NCBI RefSeq assembly: GCF_000321225.1
Contig: NW_004450467.1
Location: 1,739,113 to 1,803,112 of the forward strand
Direction: 5' to 3'
Length of the DNA: 64,000 nt
Source of the DNA: Odobenus rosmarus divergens
Lineage: Eukaryota > Chordata > Mammalia > Carnivora > Odobenidae
The notes below the pieces were generated by a model. The model was not told the DNA's origin, made no database searches, and saw only the letters and a list, made by a program, of their open reading frames with translations. The number at the start of each line of letters is the position of its first letter. Within the stretch, counting starts at the first letter, position 1. The translations under genes and the position numbers were made by a program. Positions 1 through 11,639 of this stretch are shown here, in pieces.

Positions 1-244
1 TTTAATTGCCTCGAGTTCAGTTTTTATTTATTAGAATCCAGTGGTGATTCATTTTATAAAGTATCCTTTTGTGGTAAAGTAAGTGGGTGTGAATTATTTT
101 GTAGACTGGTATTTTTGAAGACTAGATTTGAGTAAAACTGGATGGATCTATAATTATATAATCCTGAGGCGGAGGCGAATGCTTGCTCTCATATGGACAA
201 GCAGAAATTCTAGGTTCGTGGGTGGTTCACACTCAACTAACATT

Positions 245-430
245 AATTACTGTATTCACTGCGATCATACACTGCATCTTCAGATACATTATCTAATCTT
301 CCACAGCCCTTTGAAATAGGTGTCATTATCCCCAATATGCGTACAATGAGATAAAAATCTATGAGTTGTTAGATGACTTGCTCGCGGTCACCCAGCTTGT
401 AATTGGTAAAACGGGAATTAAAGCTTAAGT
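245..430 (+). repeat. MIR-like SINE relic
   Basis: Diverged MIR core in sense orientation. The order is a 'cattatctaatc' block, an 'aaataggtgtcattatcccc' block, a degenerate 'caatgagata' block and then 'cacccagcttgtaattggta'. This matches the MIR layout of 'attatccccattttacagatgagga' followed by 'gtcacacagctagtaagtgg'. Highly eroded, so the boundaries are approximate. Confidence 0.6.
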
Positions 431-2311
431 TTTCTGGTTTTATGCTTTTCTCTCAACCAAGGCTGCCTTCTTGCTCTAGTCCTTAAAATACATGTAAGTT
501 GTCAGGATAATAATTGGCCTTAACTTATTGAATCCCCAGCCTCCACCATTATTCTGCATATTGGACAAAGGTATACATCTTATTAGACTATATCTGCATA
601 GGAACCCAGCCATGTCGGTAAGGTCTGGCCATGCGCCCTGAGAAAGACCCCCCATGCTGCTAATTTAGCTCTTCACATAATTTCACTGAGGTGCTAAGTG
701 CTTCATAGATTTTCAATAGGAGGCGAGATGAAACAAAGTGGCATTTTTCAATATAGAGGGTAAAATATGGAGTGAGAACATTTTGAAATCTAAAATTAAT
801 CCCAGGTGCAGCATCTTAGTCTTCCACTATTAGAAGAAAGGGACATTTCCCCCCCTATACAAAGCTGACAAATTACAAAGAAATACATGCAGTATTTAAA
901 AATTCATCCACTTGAGTGATTTGCTGAAAGCCTGTGCATCAATGATTCTGCTAGATCCTGCAAATTTGGGAAAACATTACACAATCATACACAATCCCTG
1001 TCCTTAAACGGACCCACAGCTTAGTAAGGGAAACAGATGTTCCCACAAATGAGTGCTGAACAGTGAGATAATGGGTAATGGATACTTTTATATAATAAAA
1101 AGGGAACCTGCACCCTAGCTACTTACTGAAAGTCCTACAATCTCTTTCTCTAATCTTAACATATGGGGAAGGTTAGATGCCCTGTTTCAGGCTGATCATC
1201 CCAGGTGGGGAGTTTATGTTTAAAATGCCTGCCTCTTTTCCCGCATACTCACCCCAGCCAGAGATGTTCTGTATTTCTTGAAGGATCTGGAATCCAAGGG
1301 ACTATTTAGAAGAGAGATTAACTCCAAATGTTCATCCCTTGCCTCCACACCCCACCTGAGTTACCAAGGCCAGAGTGGAACTAGGTCTATATCCAGTGAG
1401 GTACCCAGTAACACATGGACAGCTCCAGCATTCAAGCTCTTTCTAGCCCCTTCAAGCCCTAGTTTGTCAGCAGTCCTCCCGGGGGGGCGGGGCGGAGGAC
1501 AATATGTCACTTGGTGGTATATTTCTTCCTGCCTGAGATTGTGAAAAAACATCAAAATGTGTAAAGAAACATTGTTCGGGCATTAGAAACACCGCCTTGA
1601 AATACCATGTGGTGGTCTTCCAGTTCTTTATTTGATGAAAGCTAGAAGGCGTGCTCAATTAAATGCAGTTCAACAAAAATGTACTGAGGGTCTTCTGTCC
1701 CTCAGTGGTGGTGATCGAAGCGTGTGATGTATCCCTGGGCCTCAGGGGCCTTTGCTGCAGATCAAGCAGTAGTCAGTGAAACTATTCTAAAAGGCCCTAT
1801 TCAACGTTCACTTTAAAGGTCTTGGACCAAATCCTAGAAAGCAGTGCTGCCCTCAAGTAAAATTTTCCCACATTTAACGTTCAAAACACTTGGTTGCTAG
1901 AAAACTCTGTAAAGAAATTTTACTGAAAATCAAACTCTTAGGGCAAAGGTTATGACATTTTGTTGCCTGACTCCAGAATGAAATAGTCTTTTATTCCATG
2001 TCCTCTATTTATATTGGGTTAGAATACTTCATTTTGAAATGCATTTGCCTGTAGTTTTAAAATGAAAGAGGATGGCAAGAAAAAGAAAGTAGACAATGGC
2101 TCCAAATATTTTTTGATTGTTAGACATTATATTTGAAAAAACATAACTTCCTCCATGGTGTTGGTATAGCTTCGTGGGATTTTCAGAACCCAAGTGACGT
2201 GTAGTAACTCCAAAAATGATTATGTTGCTATTTTCAAAGACATTATTTTTTCCCCCCAAAGAATTAGCCTGGAAGGGATTGAAGTCAGATACCTTTATCC
2301 TGTGGAAATTC
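431..2311. other. Intron 3, no feature recognised
   Basis: About 1.9 kb of apparently unique, AT-leaning intronic DNA. Short open frames on both strands lack splice context, codon bias or recognisable residues. A G/C-rich patch lies near 1480-1500 ('cccgggggggcggggcgg') but has too few separate G-runs for a canonical quadruplex and is not a CpG island. Confidence 0.5.
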
Positions 2312-2517
2312 TTTTTTTTTTTTAAAAAAAAGATTTTATTTATTTATTTATTTGACAGAGAGAGAGCACAAGCAGGGGGAGCGGCAGGCAGAGGGAGAAG
2401 CAGGCTCCCCATGGAGCAGGGAGCCTGATGCGGGGCTCGAACCCAGGACCCTGAGATCATGACCTGAGCCGAAATCAAGAGTCAGACGCTGTTACTGACT
2501 GAACCCCCCAGGCGCCC
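2312..2517 (-). mobile_element. Carnivore tRNA-Lys SINE (SINEC), antisense
   Basis: Poly-T head, 'gattttatttatttattta', GA-rich body, then the antisense tRNA-related head ending 'ccccaggcgcccta'. This is the reverse complement of the carnivore SINE that starts 'ggcgcctgg'. The pol III box A/B region is in the 2440-2510 part. Such copies are non-autonomous and mobilised by L1. No clear target-site duplication. Confidence 0.93.
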
Positions 2518-3118
2518 TACACTATCCCATTTTTCTGAAGTGTTTTCATGTGACTTTTACATTTAGGAAAGTAAGACATAAGCTGCTTTATATCCTCAAC
2601 GGATATAATTCTAGCATACCCATATGCCTATATTCCATAGAATTCCATTTGAGGAAAGATAAACCAGCAGCAAGCCCAGGAAGAGTACCAACATCTCCTG
2701 ACATGTCCATTTCTCTATTCCTTTGACCCTATGCCTTTCAGAACCAGAGCCTGTGGTGCTCAAATGGGAGCAAGCAGCTAGCAGCCCTCAAGCCAGCTTT
2801 CAAGAGAGCTGAGGAGAACCTCTGACGTGTGAGCCTTGTGGTCACAGTTGCTCCCATGAAATGAGGCCTTGTAGCAATCCTACTTTTATTTCCCTGATAA
2901 ATAAAAATGTTCCAGTTCATTGGCCTCTTAGCAGAAACGCCAAGGATATTAAAAAAAAATTAAAGACTTTTGTGTGCCTTCGGTGTGGTCTATATTCTGA
3001 CCATTTACCAAGGAAGATACTATTTTCCTTGTTCCACATGGTAAGACACATTCATTCATTCATTCATATGGGTCATTTGTTCCAAGTTTCAGCGTAGTCC
3101 ATCTTCATCTAGCAATGG
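2518..3118. other. Intron 3, no feature recognised
   Basis: Unique-looking sequence. The only pattern is a short (ATTC)n run near 3050-3066. No splice-flanked coding segment seen. Confidence 0.5.
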
Positions 3119-3172
3119 GTGTGTGTGTGTGTGTGTGTGCACACGTGCATGCATGCGTGTGCATATGTGTGT
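3119..3172. repeat. TG microsatellite within a 54-nt alternating purine-pyrimidine tract
   Basis: A (GT)n run continues without interruption into 'gcacacgtgcatgcatgcg' and then 'tgtgcatatgtgtgt'. Every position from 3119 to 3172 alternates purine and pyrimidine. It contains a CACGTG palindrome at 3142-3147. Such tracts are the classical Z-DNA-prone sequence type. Confidence 0.9.
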
Positions 3173-3914
3173 TATGTAAGTATTCAAATTTGCACATTTT
3201 TGTAATTCTTAATCTTCATATTCAGTATCTTTAGATCTCATAAGATGGGTGGCCCAGGCCTCTCTTGACTTGAGAGAGGGCCGGGCAGTCACAATGTAAT
3301 CAGAAGTGTAACGAGGAGTATATACAAAGCATGGGAGCAGAGGGAGGGGAAGGGAGGCTCCCTCAGCTGGATCATGAATGCGGACTGGGGCTCTCCCTAC
3401 AGACAAGAGGAGAGGGGGAGTTGGAAGCTGAGAAAGCAGCATCTGCAACTGCACAGGGATAAGAGGAGGCCTGATCTGGCATGGGTGGAGGACCATGTTC
3501 ATGGGCCATGATAGGAAGATGAGCAGCAGAGATGAGCCTGGTCTACCTCCAGAGTTGACCTTGACCCTCTGATCTGGAGGAGGGGAAACCGTGGGAGGAT
3601 TTTAAACAGGGAAGTGATACACTCAGCTGTGATGTCATTCTGAGCATGGTATGGAGCATTAGAGGTGAAGAGACCAGGAATAGGGAAGCTAGTTAGGAGT
3701 CTACTGCCATAGTCCAGTCAAGACAGAAAGAGGCTCTGAACTAGAGCCAAGACAGAGGGGAAGCAGCAGAAAAAACAGGCTTAGTTTGAGACTTTGTGGA
3801 AGTACTTTGAAGGCAGTTGGACAAATAATTGAATCTTTACAAGCCTCAGTTTCTAACCTGTGAGTTCAATATAGTAACACTTACTTTGAAAAATTATATC
3901 AGGTGAGATGAGAT
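3173..3914. other. Intron 3, with possible ancient repeat at 3560-3790
   Basis: Mostly unassigned. The 3560-3790 part ('ggattttaaacagggaagtg', then 'actgccatagtccagtcaag') resembles a very old mammalian interspersed repeat that recurs, equally eroded, near 37.83-38.05 kb. Family not assigned. Confidence 0.4.
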
Positions 3915-4306
3915 CACCACCTCACCACCAATGAGCCCTTCCTCTTTCTGCTTCCCATGCCAGTCATACTGGCCTCCTGCTGTTTCCTGAAATATACCTT
4001 GTATACTCACACTCAGAGGCACCCCACCCACTGCTCCCCAGGCTTGGATGCTTCTTAAATGTCACCTCATCAGAGATATTATTCTGACTGCCCTATCTAA
4101 AATAGTGTCCACCACACCCTTCATTCCCCTTATCCTGCTTTATTTTTTGAAAAAACTTATCACTGCAGATATATTTATGTATTTATGTATGTACATAATC
4201 CCTGTCTTTGTTCACTAAAATGTAAGGCCCATAAGAGTAGATACTTATTCGTTCACTAGTGTCCCCGGAACCTAGAAGAGTTTCTAGCAAATAGTGGTTG
4301 TGATAT
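3915..4306 (+). repeat. L2 LINE 3' end
   Basis: Reads like the L2 3' terminal region: 'tatcctgctttattttttga', 'cactaaaatgtaaggcccat', then 'gtgtccccggaacctagaag' and 'ctagcaaatagtggttg'. It ends where LTR-like sequence begins. Confidence 0.7.
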
Positions 4307-5107
4307 TGTGATTTATAATAAGAAATACACATTTGGTTTTCATCCACTTCCTGACACAGAACTCCTAAAACCCTTGGAATTTCCTGTGATGATAGTGATA
4401 AAGGTATCTTTTATTGTTAATGAGTGACTTTTGGAAAGCACCTAAGCATGGGGGTTGGTTGCCAGTGGAGCCCACCATGTGATGAAAAGGTTGGAACTTT
4501 CAGTCCCACCCAACCTCTAACCCCCATACCCTGACTTTCTAGGAGGGGAGAGGGACAAGAGATTGAGTTCAATCACCGACGACCAATGGTTTAATCAATC
4601 GGGCCTATGTAATGAAGCCTCCCAAAACATCCAAAAGGCTAAGCTTCTGAGAACTTCGAGTTGGTGCACCAGAACACATCCATGTGTTGCTGTGCTAAAC
4701 CCCAGACTCCACAGGGACATAAGTTCCTGTGTTCAGGGACTCGCCCTATGTATCTCTTCATCTGGCTGTTGATTCATATCCTTTGTAATAAACCAGTAAT
4801 CAAGTGAGTAAACTGGTTTCCTTAGTGCTATGAGCCACTCTGGAAAATTAATTGAACCCAAGTTGGCGGTTGTAAGGAGGCTCTCCGATCTATAAACAGA
4901 TGGTTAGAGCACAAGTACAACCTGAACTTGAAATTGGCATCTGAAATGCAGAGTAGTCTTATAGGACTGAGCCCTCAACCTGTGGAATCTGATGCTGTGT
5001 CCAGGTAGACAACGTCAGAATTAAGTTGAACTGTAGGACCCCCAGCAGGTGTCAGAGAATTGCTGGGTGTGGGGAAACAACCCATGCCTTGGGATTGGTA
5101 TCAGCAG
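4307..5107 (+). mobile_element. ERV-type solitary LTR relic
   Basis: About 800 bp resembling an old mammalian endogenous-retrovirus LTR. It begins 'tgtgatttataataagaaat', has an AATAAA at 4787-4792 in the expected R position, and ends with 'agaattgctgggtgtgggga'. No gag, pol or env sequence flanks it, so it is probably a solo LTR. A partial copy of the same family lies at 55.23-55.48 kb, sharing the 'ctcctaaaacccttggaatt' block. Exact subfamily not assigned. Confidence 0.65.
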
Positions 5108-5159
5108 ACTACAAATATTTTGAATGAATGTAAAGTGTCAGATACCTGAATCCTGTCAC

Positions 5160-5205
5160 TTTTTATATCTATCCATCTATCTTTCTATTCATCCACCCAC
5201 CCATC
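5160..5205. repeat. (TATC/CATC)n-like simple repeat
   Basis: Degenerate tetranucleotide tract: 'tatctatccatctatctttc' followed by 'atccacccacccatctctct'. Confidence 0.75.
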
Positions 5206-5234
5206 TCTCTGATCAAAGCAGCTATAGTAGTGGT

Positions 5235-5341
5235 GATAATACTACTAGGACTAATAATCATAACTCGATGAATATTTACTACTCAGACACTATGTAAGTG
5301 ATTTACATGGACTTTCTCATTTAATTCTCAAAAAAATAAAT
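5235..5341 (+). repeat. MIR-like fragment
   Basis: Contains 'atgaatatttactactcaga', 'cactatgtaagtgatttaca' and 'tctcatttaattctcaa', which is the 5' half of MIR in sense orientation. Truncated by the following SINE. Confidence 0.6.
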
Positions 5342-5520
5342 GAGGGACACCTGGGTAGCTCAGTCAGTTAGGCATCAGACTCTTGGTTTTGGCTCAGGTT
5401 GTGATCTCAGGGTCATGAAATCGAGCCCTGCATCAGGCTCCCCACTATGTGTGGAGCCTGCTTGGGATTCTCTTTCTCCCTCTCCCTTTGCCCCTCCCTC
5501 CCCCCCAAAAAACAAAAACA
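5342..5520 (+). mobile_element. Carnivore tRNA-Lys SINE, sense
   Basis: Head 'gggacacctgggtagctcag', then 'ggctcaggttgtgatctcag', a box B-like 'atgaaatcgagccctg', CT-rich body and A-rich tail. Moderately diverged. Confidence 0.93.
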
Positions 5521-6860
5521 GAATGAAACAAGTATGAAATAGGTAATCAATAGTGACCAATTCCTCTAGGTGATTAAATTAATAGGTAACAATATGGCTG
5601 ATAAAAGGAAGAGAAGAGAAGTCTATGACTCTTGGCTTCTGGCTTGAATATCTGATGGATAATATATCCTCACTGAGACACAAGAGGAAGAAACCATTCA
5701 GCAGGAAGGACAACAGGCACTTTTATGCAGACGGAAGGGCCCATGGAACACCCCTGTGGAGATTTCCAGTAGACTGTTCGGAATATGAACTTTGGTACTA
5801 CAAAGATACCTTAGCAAGAGGCAAAAATAAAACAGGGAGTCCTTAGTATATGGATGGAAGTTGAGACTATGGAAGAGATTGCCTACAGAATGTGAATATG
5901 GGTTGAAAGTGGGGGATAAGATTTTGGATAATATCTATGTAATAAGAGGTGGGGTGAGGAAAAGGAGCCCACACTAGGAAGGGTCAGTAGTGTAGGGAAA
6001 GGACCAAGTAAGAGTGGGCTCTATAAACCATTGTTTGGTCTTCTGTGGCTACTTCTGGGATAATTAGAGGTCCCTAGAGGGCCTGATGTATTCTTAGGGT
6101 TTCCAGAAGACATGGCTCTGGGAGAGGGGATCCAGAGAAGATGACCAGCGCCATGCGCCTGACATGTTCCAAGCCCTCCCTACAGCTGACTGGCATGCCC
6201 CCTGACATGCTCTCACAATCACTGGCATGCCTACCTCACAGCCTTGCAGGAGCCCTTCAGTACCGCTCACTATTCATGTGGAAGAACAGTTGGTTGTGCA
6301 AATTTTTTTGGAAGAGATATCTCAGCGAAGATATATAATAGTATGACTGGTTCCTCAAAAGTGGAGAATTGTCACATACTCATTTTTGTCAACTTCACGG
6401 ATGATGAAAAGAATCACAGACTTGCAAATGGAAAAAAATAAACCTTTCAGATGAAAGAGAATCTGAGTGGTTTAAGTGTGTACTGGGGTACAGAGGCAGC
6501 CTCCTTTGTTTCTATCAAATGAACTTCATCGAAAGGAGGTAACTCTATCAAATTTCAGGCATTTACAGTGTAATGTATCAGAATAAAGATGAAAACTTTC
6601 AGCTTACAGTTTAGAAAGGCTAGAACAAGGCCAAGAAGAAATGAAGTCATACATTTTTCTGAGTGACCCTCTTCAAAGATGGCCCTTAAAACAGAAGGCC
6701 AGACTGTTGAAGAGAGAATGTGGAGAGATTATCAACCAGGAAAACCAGGTCCTACCCCTGGCTCTACCAAAACCAGCCCTGTGACCTTTCTTAGGCTTTA
6801 GTAGGTTCCTTTGTAAAATGAAAGAGGAGAACTTCTTCTTTTTTTTTTTTCCCATAAAAA
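5521..6860. other. Intron 3, no feature recognised
   Basis: About 1.3 kb without a recognised repeat or coding segment. Frames of 60-70 codons on both strands look like chance. A short poly-T precedes the DNA transposon at 6861. Confidence 0.5.
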
Positions 6861-7305
6861 CAGTAGTCCCCAGTTACCATGGAGGATTACATTCTAAGCC
6901 CCCCACTGGATGTCTAAAACCACAGAGGGTACTGAACCCTATATATACCCTATTTTTTTCCTATACAGATATACCTACGGTAAAGTCTAATATAAATTTG
7001 GCAGACTAAGAGACTAACAACAATAATAAAATAAAACAATTATAACATATGCCGTAATGAAAGTTATGGGAAAATGGTCTCGTTCAAAAAATCTCATTGT
7101 GCTATATTCACCCTTCTTCTTTTGATGATGTGAGATGATAAAATGCCTGCATGAGGACATGAGGTGAGGTGAGTGACATAGGGTGATGTAGCCTAACACT
7201 AGGCTTCAGATAGATCAGATGCAGGATCATCTGCTTCCAGACCATGGTTGACTGCAGGTAACTGAAACTGCAGAAAACAAAACTACAGATATGGGGGGAC
7301 TACTG
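6861..7305. mobile_element. Tigger/pogo-like non-autonomous DNA transposon (MITE)
   Basis: A 445-bp element bounded by terminal inverted repeats. The left end reads 'cagtagtccccagtta' and the right end 'ggggggactactg', followed by TA at 7306-7307. The left TA is mutated to AA. Internal sequence such as 'gatgatgtgagatgataaaa' fits the Tigger-related family with ends of the CAGTAGTCCCC type. No transposase frame, so it was mobilised in trans. TA target choice fits Tc1/mariner. Confidence 0.85.
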
Positions 7306-7405
7306 TATCATAGGGTGACTGTATTAAAATATGAGCTCTTTGAGAACTAGGATTGTGTCTATTAATTGCTTCCTAAGGTATGCATCTTTTAAAAATGTTT
7401 TATTG

Positions 7406-7600
7406 TGGGGCACCTGGGTGGTTTTGGTGGCGAACTCTTGGTTTTGGCTCAGGTCGTGTTCTCAGGGTTGTGAGATTGATCCTGGCGTCAGGCTCTGCGC
7501 TCAGCAGGGAATCTGCTTGAGATTCTCTCTTCCTCTCCCTCTGCCCCTCCCGCTTGTGCTCTCTCTGTCTCCCTCTAAAATAAATAAATAAATCTTTTTA
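7406..7600 (+). mobile_element. Carnivore tRNA-Lys SINE, sense, inserted in an L1 end
   Basis: Head 'tggggcacctgggtggtttt', 'ggctcaggtcgtgttctcag', CT-rich body and (AAAT)n tail. An imperfect flanking duplication ('aaaaatgttttattg' at 7391-7405 against 'aagaaatgtttaattg' at 7601-7616) marks the insertion site. The head is unusual: the segment after 'ctgggtgg' is degraded to 'ttttggtggcgaa', so box A is damaged. Confidence 0.92.
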
Positions 7601-7745
7601 AAGAAATGTTTAATTGAAGTATAATTACATACGGATAAGTGTTCAAATCGTAAGTGGTCAGCTTAATGAATTTTTCGCCCAATGAATATGAATGCACTCA
7701 TGTAATCATTACCAGCTAACAACAAATACAATGTTACCAACTGTT
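7601..7745 (-). mobile_element. L1 3' end fragment, antisense
   Basis: Sequence such as 'aattgaagtataattacata' and 'cactcatgtaatcattacca' resembles the reverse complement of old mammalian L1 3' ends ('ttgaggtataattgacatac'). It is split from a few bases at 7380-7405 by the SINE. Confidence 0.7.
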
Positions 7746-7849
7746 TGCTTTATTAGTTTTCTGCTTACAGGGAATGCTCAGCGAATAACAAGTTAGTCTA
7801 TGAAGGTGACCCAATCATCTTTTCTCACAACAGTCTCTATACCTTGTTA

Positions 7850-7955
7850 TTTTATTTATAGTGGGGAATTTGTGCTGAATAATCTATTCAGTCTTTTAGG
7901 GTCTTAGGAGAATAGCAGATATTTGTTGAAAGAATAAATGAATGAGTATTGAAGC
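7850..7955 (+). repeat. L2-like 3' terminus
   Basis: Ends 'atatttgttgaaagaataaa' then 'tgaatgag', the characteristic L2 3' tail. Short and eroded. Confidence 0.45.
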
Positions 7956-10900
7956 AAACAATTACGGCAAAGCACCTAGATAACGAAGAAGAAAGAAATC
8001 TAACCGTAATCTTGTTAGACTACATCTTGCTTGCTTTCCTATTTCCTGTCACCGTGTCACTTTGTGGTGAGAGAAGAAAGGCCTTTAAGTTCTACTGCCA
8101 CTCTCTTTGGTCCAAAGTGTGAAGGAAAATGTGAACATCAACTTCCCCTGGGGCTTCTAGAAGAGTCTCCTTTCCTAAGAGAGGCAGTTTGCCCTGGATC
8201 AGAATTTATGAAGGCGAGACTCTAGTCCCGGTTCTGATGGGACCTACTGAATCACAAGGTCTTGGACGTGGACTAGGTCTCATCTGTAAAAAGACAGACC
8301 TGGACAATTGCTAAACTTCATTCCAGCTCTAAGATTCCAAGGACACCCACTTCTTTACAATGACTGGCTGGCGCCCACAGAGCAGATGAAAATGAACCGG
8401 GACCCCACAGTAGTGAGCCATTAGCAAAGGTCCATGGCTGTATGAGTTGGCTGATCACACTAACCAGGCAGAGATGAATGCCTAACTAGAATGTGAATTG
8501 TTGCCTTGCAAAAGGGCAATTTAAAGATTAAAGGGGAAAAAGAATCCCGGACAGTCCATCCCTCTGCCATCAGCAATGCGACCACTGCTGCAAGCCATCA
8601 GCTTTGCTCTTTCGCCCACTTTGCTGAAGCAAGAGTTTTTGCAGCCAAAGCAACCCCGACTGTGCAGATCTCACCTACCTAACACTCTTCTGTGGACAGA
8701 TGGTACAAGGATTGCGCGGACAGTCATGGGGAAGACTCAGTGGCTTTGACCCTTGTAGACGGATACCTGTGACAAGTCACCACACCTTTACACCATCTCC
8801 GCTGTGGTCGGTGGGTATTCCTAGATGTCCAGGAAGAGAAATTCACTGTCGATGCCGAGTGATTCAGTACAAGCAGTAAGACATCAAGAACATGGGAAAA
8901 TTGGAAATGTTCTGTTTCAGCCTTTTTAAAAGCACATGTTAGCATGTATTAGTGAGGTTAGGCCATGGTAGTCAGTTCTTTTGTGCATGCGTGCACCCCT
9001 GCTGGTTTCCCTTACCCTTTTAATTGTTGAGGTGGTGTAGGCAAAGAAGCACTCAGTTTCTTTCTCACGCAGTCGCAGGTTCCTTTGCTCTTACTGACTG
9101 ATGTTACCCTGCTCGGCCATTCAGGAAACGAGAGCCTGATAACTGAGGGATTTTAATTGTGGCCTTGGGATCAACTACACATAAATAAAGGAACCGAGAT
9201 ACAGTTGTCTACTAAATTATGTTATGGTGTCTGAGGCATATGATTCGGAAGCAGGTTCCAAGCCTAGACACATGTCTGATGCTAAAATATGATTTCCAGG
9301 TTATAACTACTTTGTAATCTGATAGTTTGAGGTTCAACTTTCAGACCAAAGATTTCAAATCCTAATTTCAAACACTGATCAGTAACAGGTGACCCTGAAA
9401 AAGTCTCCTTTCTTAAGGCCAGACACAGGAAGCAGGGTTTTTCCTTTTTAAATAGTCTTCCTGCATAGATTTTATTTATATAAAATGTTTATCTGGAGTC
9501 TTTGTAAACAGTATTTACCCAAGTTATTTGTTTTTTAATTCTGAAAATAAACATGCACAAAACTTAGCAACTAGAATCCAAACTCACTGGGTTTGCAAGT
9601 ACTGTTATCTGGATACATTGATTGGGAGAAACAATTGATTTTTTTTTTAATCCAATGAATGGATTTGATGAGAATATTTAAAAGACTAAGGAGCCGTGTA
9701 TACCAAAGAGCATATTTTTTTTCACCCAATTTCTCTTTCACAAATTGGTTAGCACATTCCTCTCTACCTCCACTCAAGATTCTGGAAGGGTCTGAGGTAT
9801 TGTCTTTCTGTTAATTGGCCAGAATAACAGGGCAACTTCTCTAGAGCTGCAGAAGTCGATGGGAAAAATTCGGTTGCAAAAATACCAAGTTACATAAGGT
9901 TATGTAAAAAGTCAGCTATAGAACCAAGGCCTCAGAGTTTCTGGCTTTTTGGTTTCTGCTCCTCTTTGAGCCTTGGCTTGAAATGGTGTGTGAACTACCA
10001 GCGTTTGAAGGGTCTTTGGACAAATATCCCTGCCGTGTTGTTTCTCACATCTCCTCAATACTGGCCTAGGTGTTCAGAGGAATTTATATTTGGAAAGAAA
10101 CTCTAAAGAGGCAAATATTGAAGTTCTCTCATTTTAACAATATGAGAAACGATATAAAATAAATGGTGTGGTTTTCATAAGGGAGAACTAGGTTGCATTG
10201 GTCAATTAGGTGCACTGTGGAATTCTGCCTAGTGATGGACAAAAAGCAACAACTATATTTCTTTTTATTGATTTTCAAACCTTCACCAGCTAGCAGTCTC
10301 TACACATTTACTACTCTCTCCATTTAAAAAAAAAAAAATCTGTGAGTTCATTTCCAATCCATCTTTTGCTCACTTCTTAAATCCCCCAGTACTGGTAGAT
10401 GGGAGTGCACAGATATCTACAACTGTATACCAAAGAAAAAAAAATCTAGAAAAGCAGCATTGCTGTTTCATTCAGAATACTTCCTACAATATTGTTGGCT
10501 CTTTTCAAACAGAATTAGAGAATTTCACTATTGTGGGAACATCTTTAAAATAACCATCATGTGTCATAGTCATCTGTCTCTATTTTCTTGAGATACTAGA
10601 TTTTTAAAGGCTCATGCTTATTTCTCTTTCTCTCTCTCTCTTTCAAGTATATGGTTCAAATATGGTATCTCTCTGATAGCATAATAGGGTTTATTTCTGG
10701 TTAGTTAGAAATCAGTGTGTTTTAGGAATGCTCTACTGGATTTCTATATAATAAATGGCTGTTTCCCATGACCATTTCTTACCTGCTGAGTTTTGTGGAG
10801 GATATGAAGTCTTTTGTCAGTGATCGCAGCTCATCTGTCCGATCCCATTCAGACAATGTGGCTGGGGATAGTTCTGCACAGCTCCAACAGTGCAACCCCT

Positions 10901-10990
10901 ACCCAATGCCCTTTATCCCAGAGCACTTCCCAACCACATGGTCACAAAGGAATCCCTTTTCTTGAAATAAAGTAAGACAAAGGTACTCTT
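7956..10990. other. Intron 3, largely unique DNA
   Basis: Three kilobases in which I recognise little. A possible antisense MIR remnant lies near 9340-9425 and a (TC)n run at about 10619-10643. Several frames of 60-77 codons occur on both strands but none is flanked by convincing splice sites or resembles a known protein. Confidence 0.45.
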
Positions 10991-11580
10991 TAATGTCACA
11001 AAAAGACTAGGACTAACTACTGTGGAAAGCACTGACAAATCATATTATCAACTGAAGTTGTGGGAGACAAATTAGGGTGGTTTCCCCAGCTCCCAGCAAT
11101 TGCTCCAATGGCCCTGACTGTGCTATTCCATTCACCCCACTACTCTCACGGAGGGTCCAAATTGCCCCCTTGATCACAGCTATTGACCTAAGGGTAGATA
11201 TCTGACACAAACCAGGCTGGTCACTGCAGCTCAGGTATCCTTGGCCATAATGATTGGGCCAAGGGGCAGACATGTGATCTGAGCCAGACGAGTTAAGTCT
11301 TCTATGGAATTTTTCACACTCAAGTTTAGGAAAAATCCTTTTCTCTTGGATGATGATGTTGTTAGGATGTGAGGCTAGAGATGGAGTGGAAGAAGAGACA
11401 AGAGAAAAGGAGAGTCCTGAGTCCCTGGTTCTAGAGTCTCACCATTCCTCAAACTGCCCTGTGTCCTGCCTTCATGAACTTGGTGGTCCAGCTCTTCCTT
11501 TCAATTAATCACCTTTCTGTTTAAATTAGTTCAAACGGGGTACCTGTCACTTGCACTTGAGAAAATCCTGAGTAGGACAC
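10991..11580 (+). repeat. Unassigned old interspersed repeat
   Basis: The 3' part ('aattagttcaaacggggtac', 'ctgtcacttgcacttgagaa', 'aatcctgagtaggac') matches the pattern of a common mammalian repeat ending in 'gtcacttgcaaccgaaagag' and 'tcctgactaatac'. I cannot name the family confidently. Confidence 0.4.
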
Positions 11581-11639
11581 ATATCAAAAAGAGTACTTTA
11601 TAATATCACTTTTCATGGTAGGGAAGGATTCCACCATCT

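Noticed and set aside
1484..1500. G-rich run as a quadruplex
   Set aside because: Only about three usable runs of three or more G within the tract, so it does not meet the four-run pattern.
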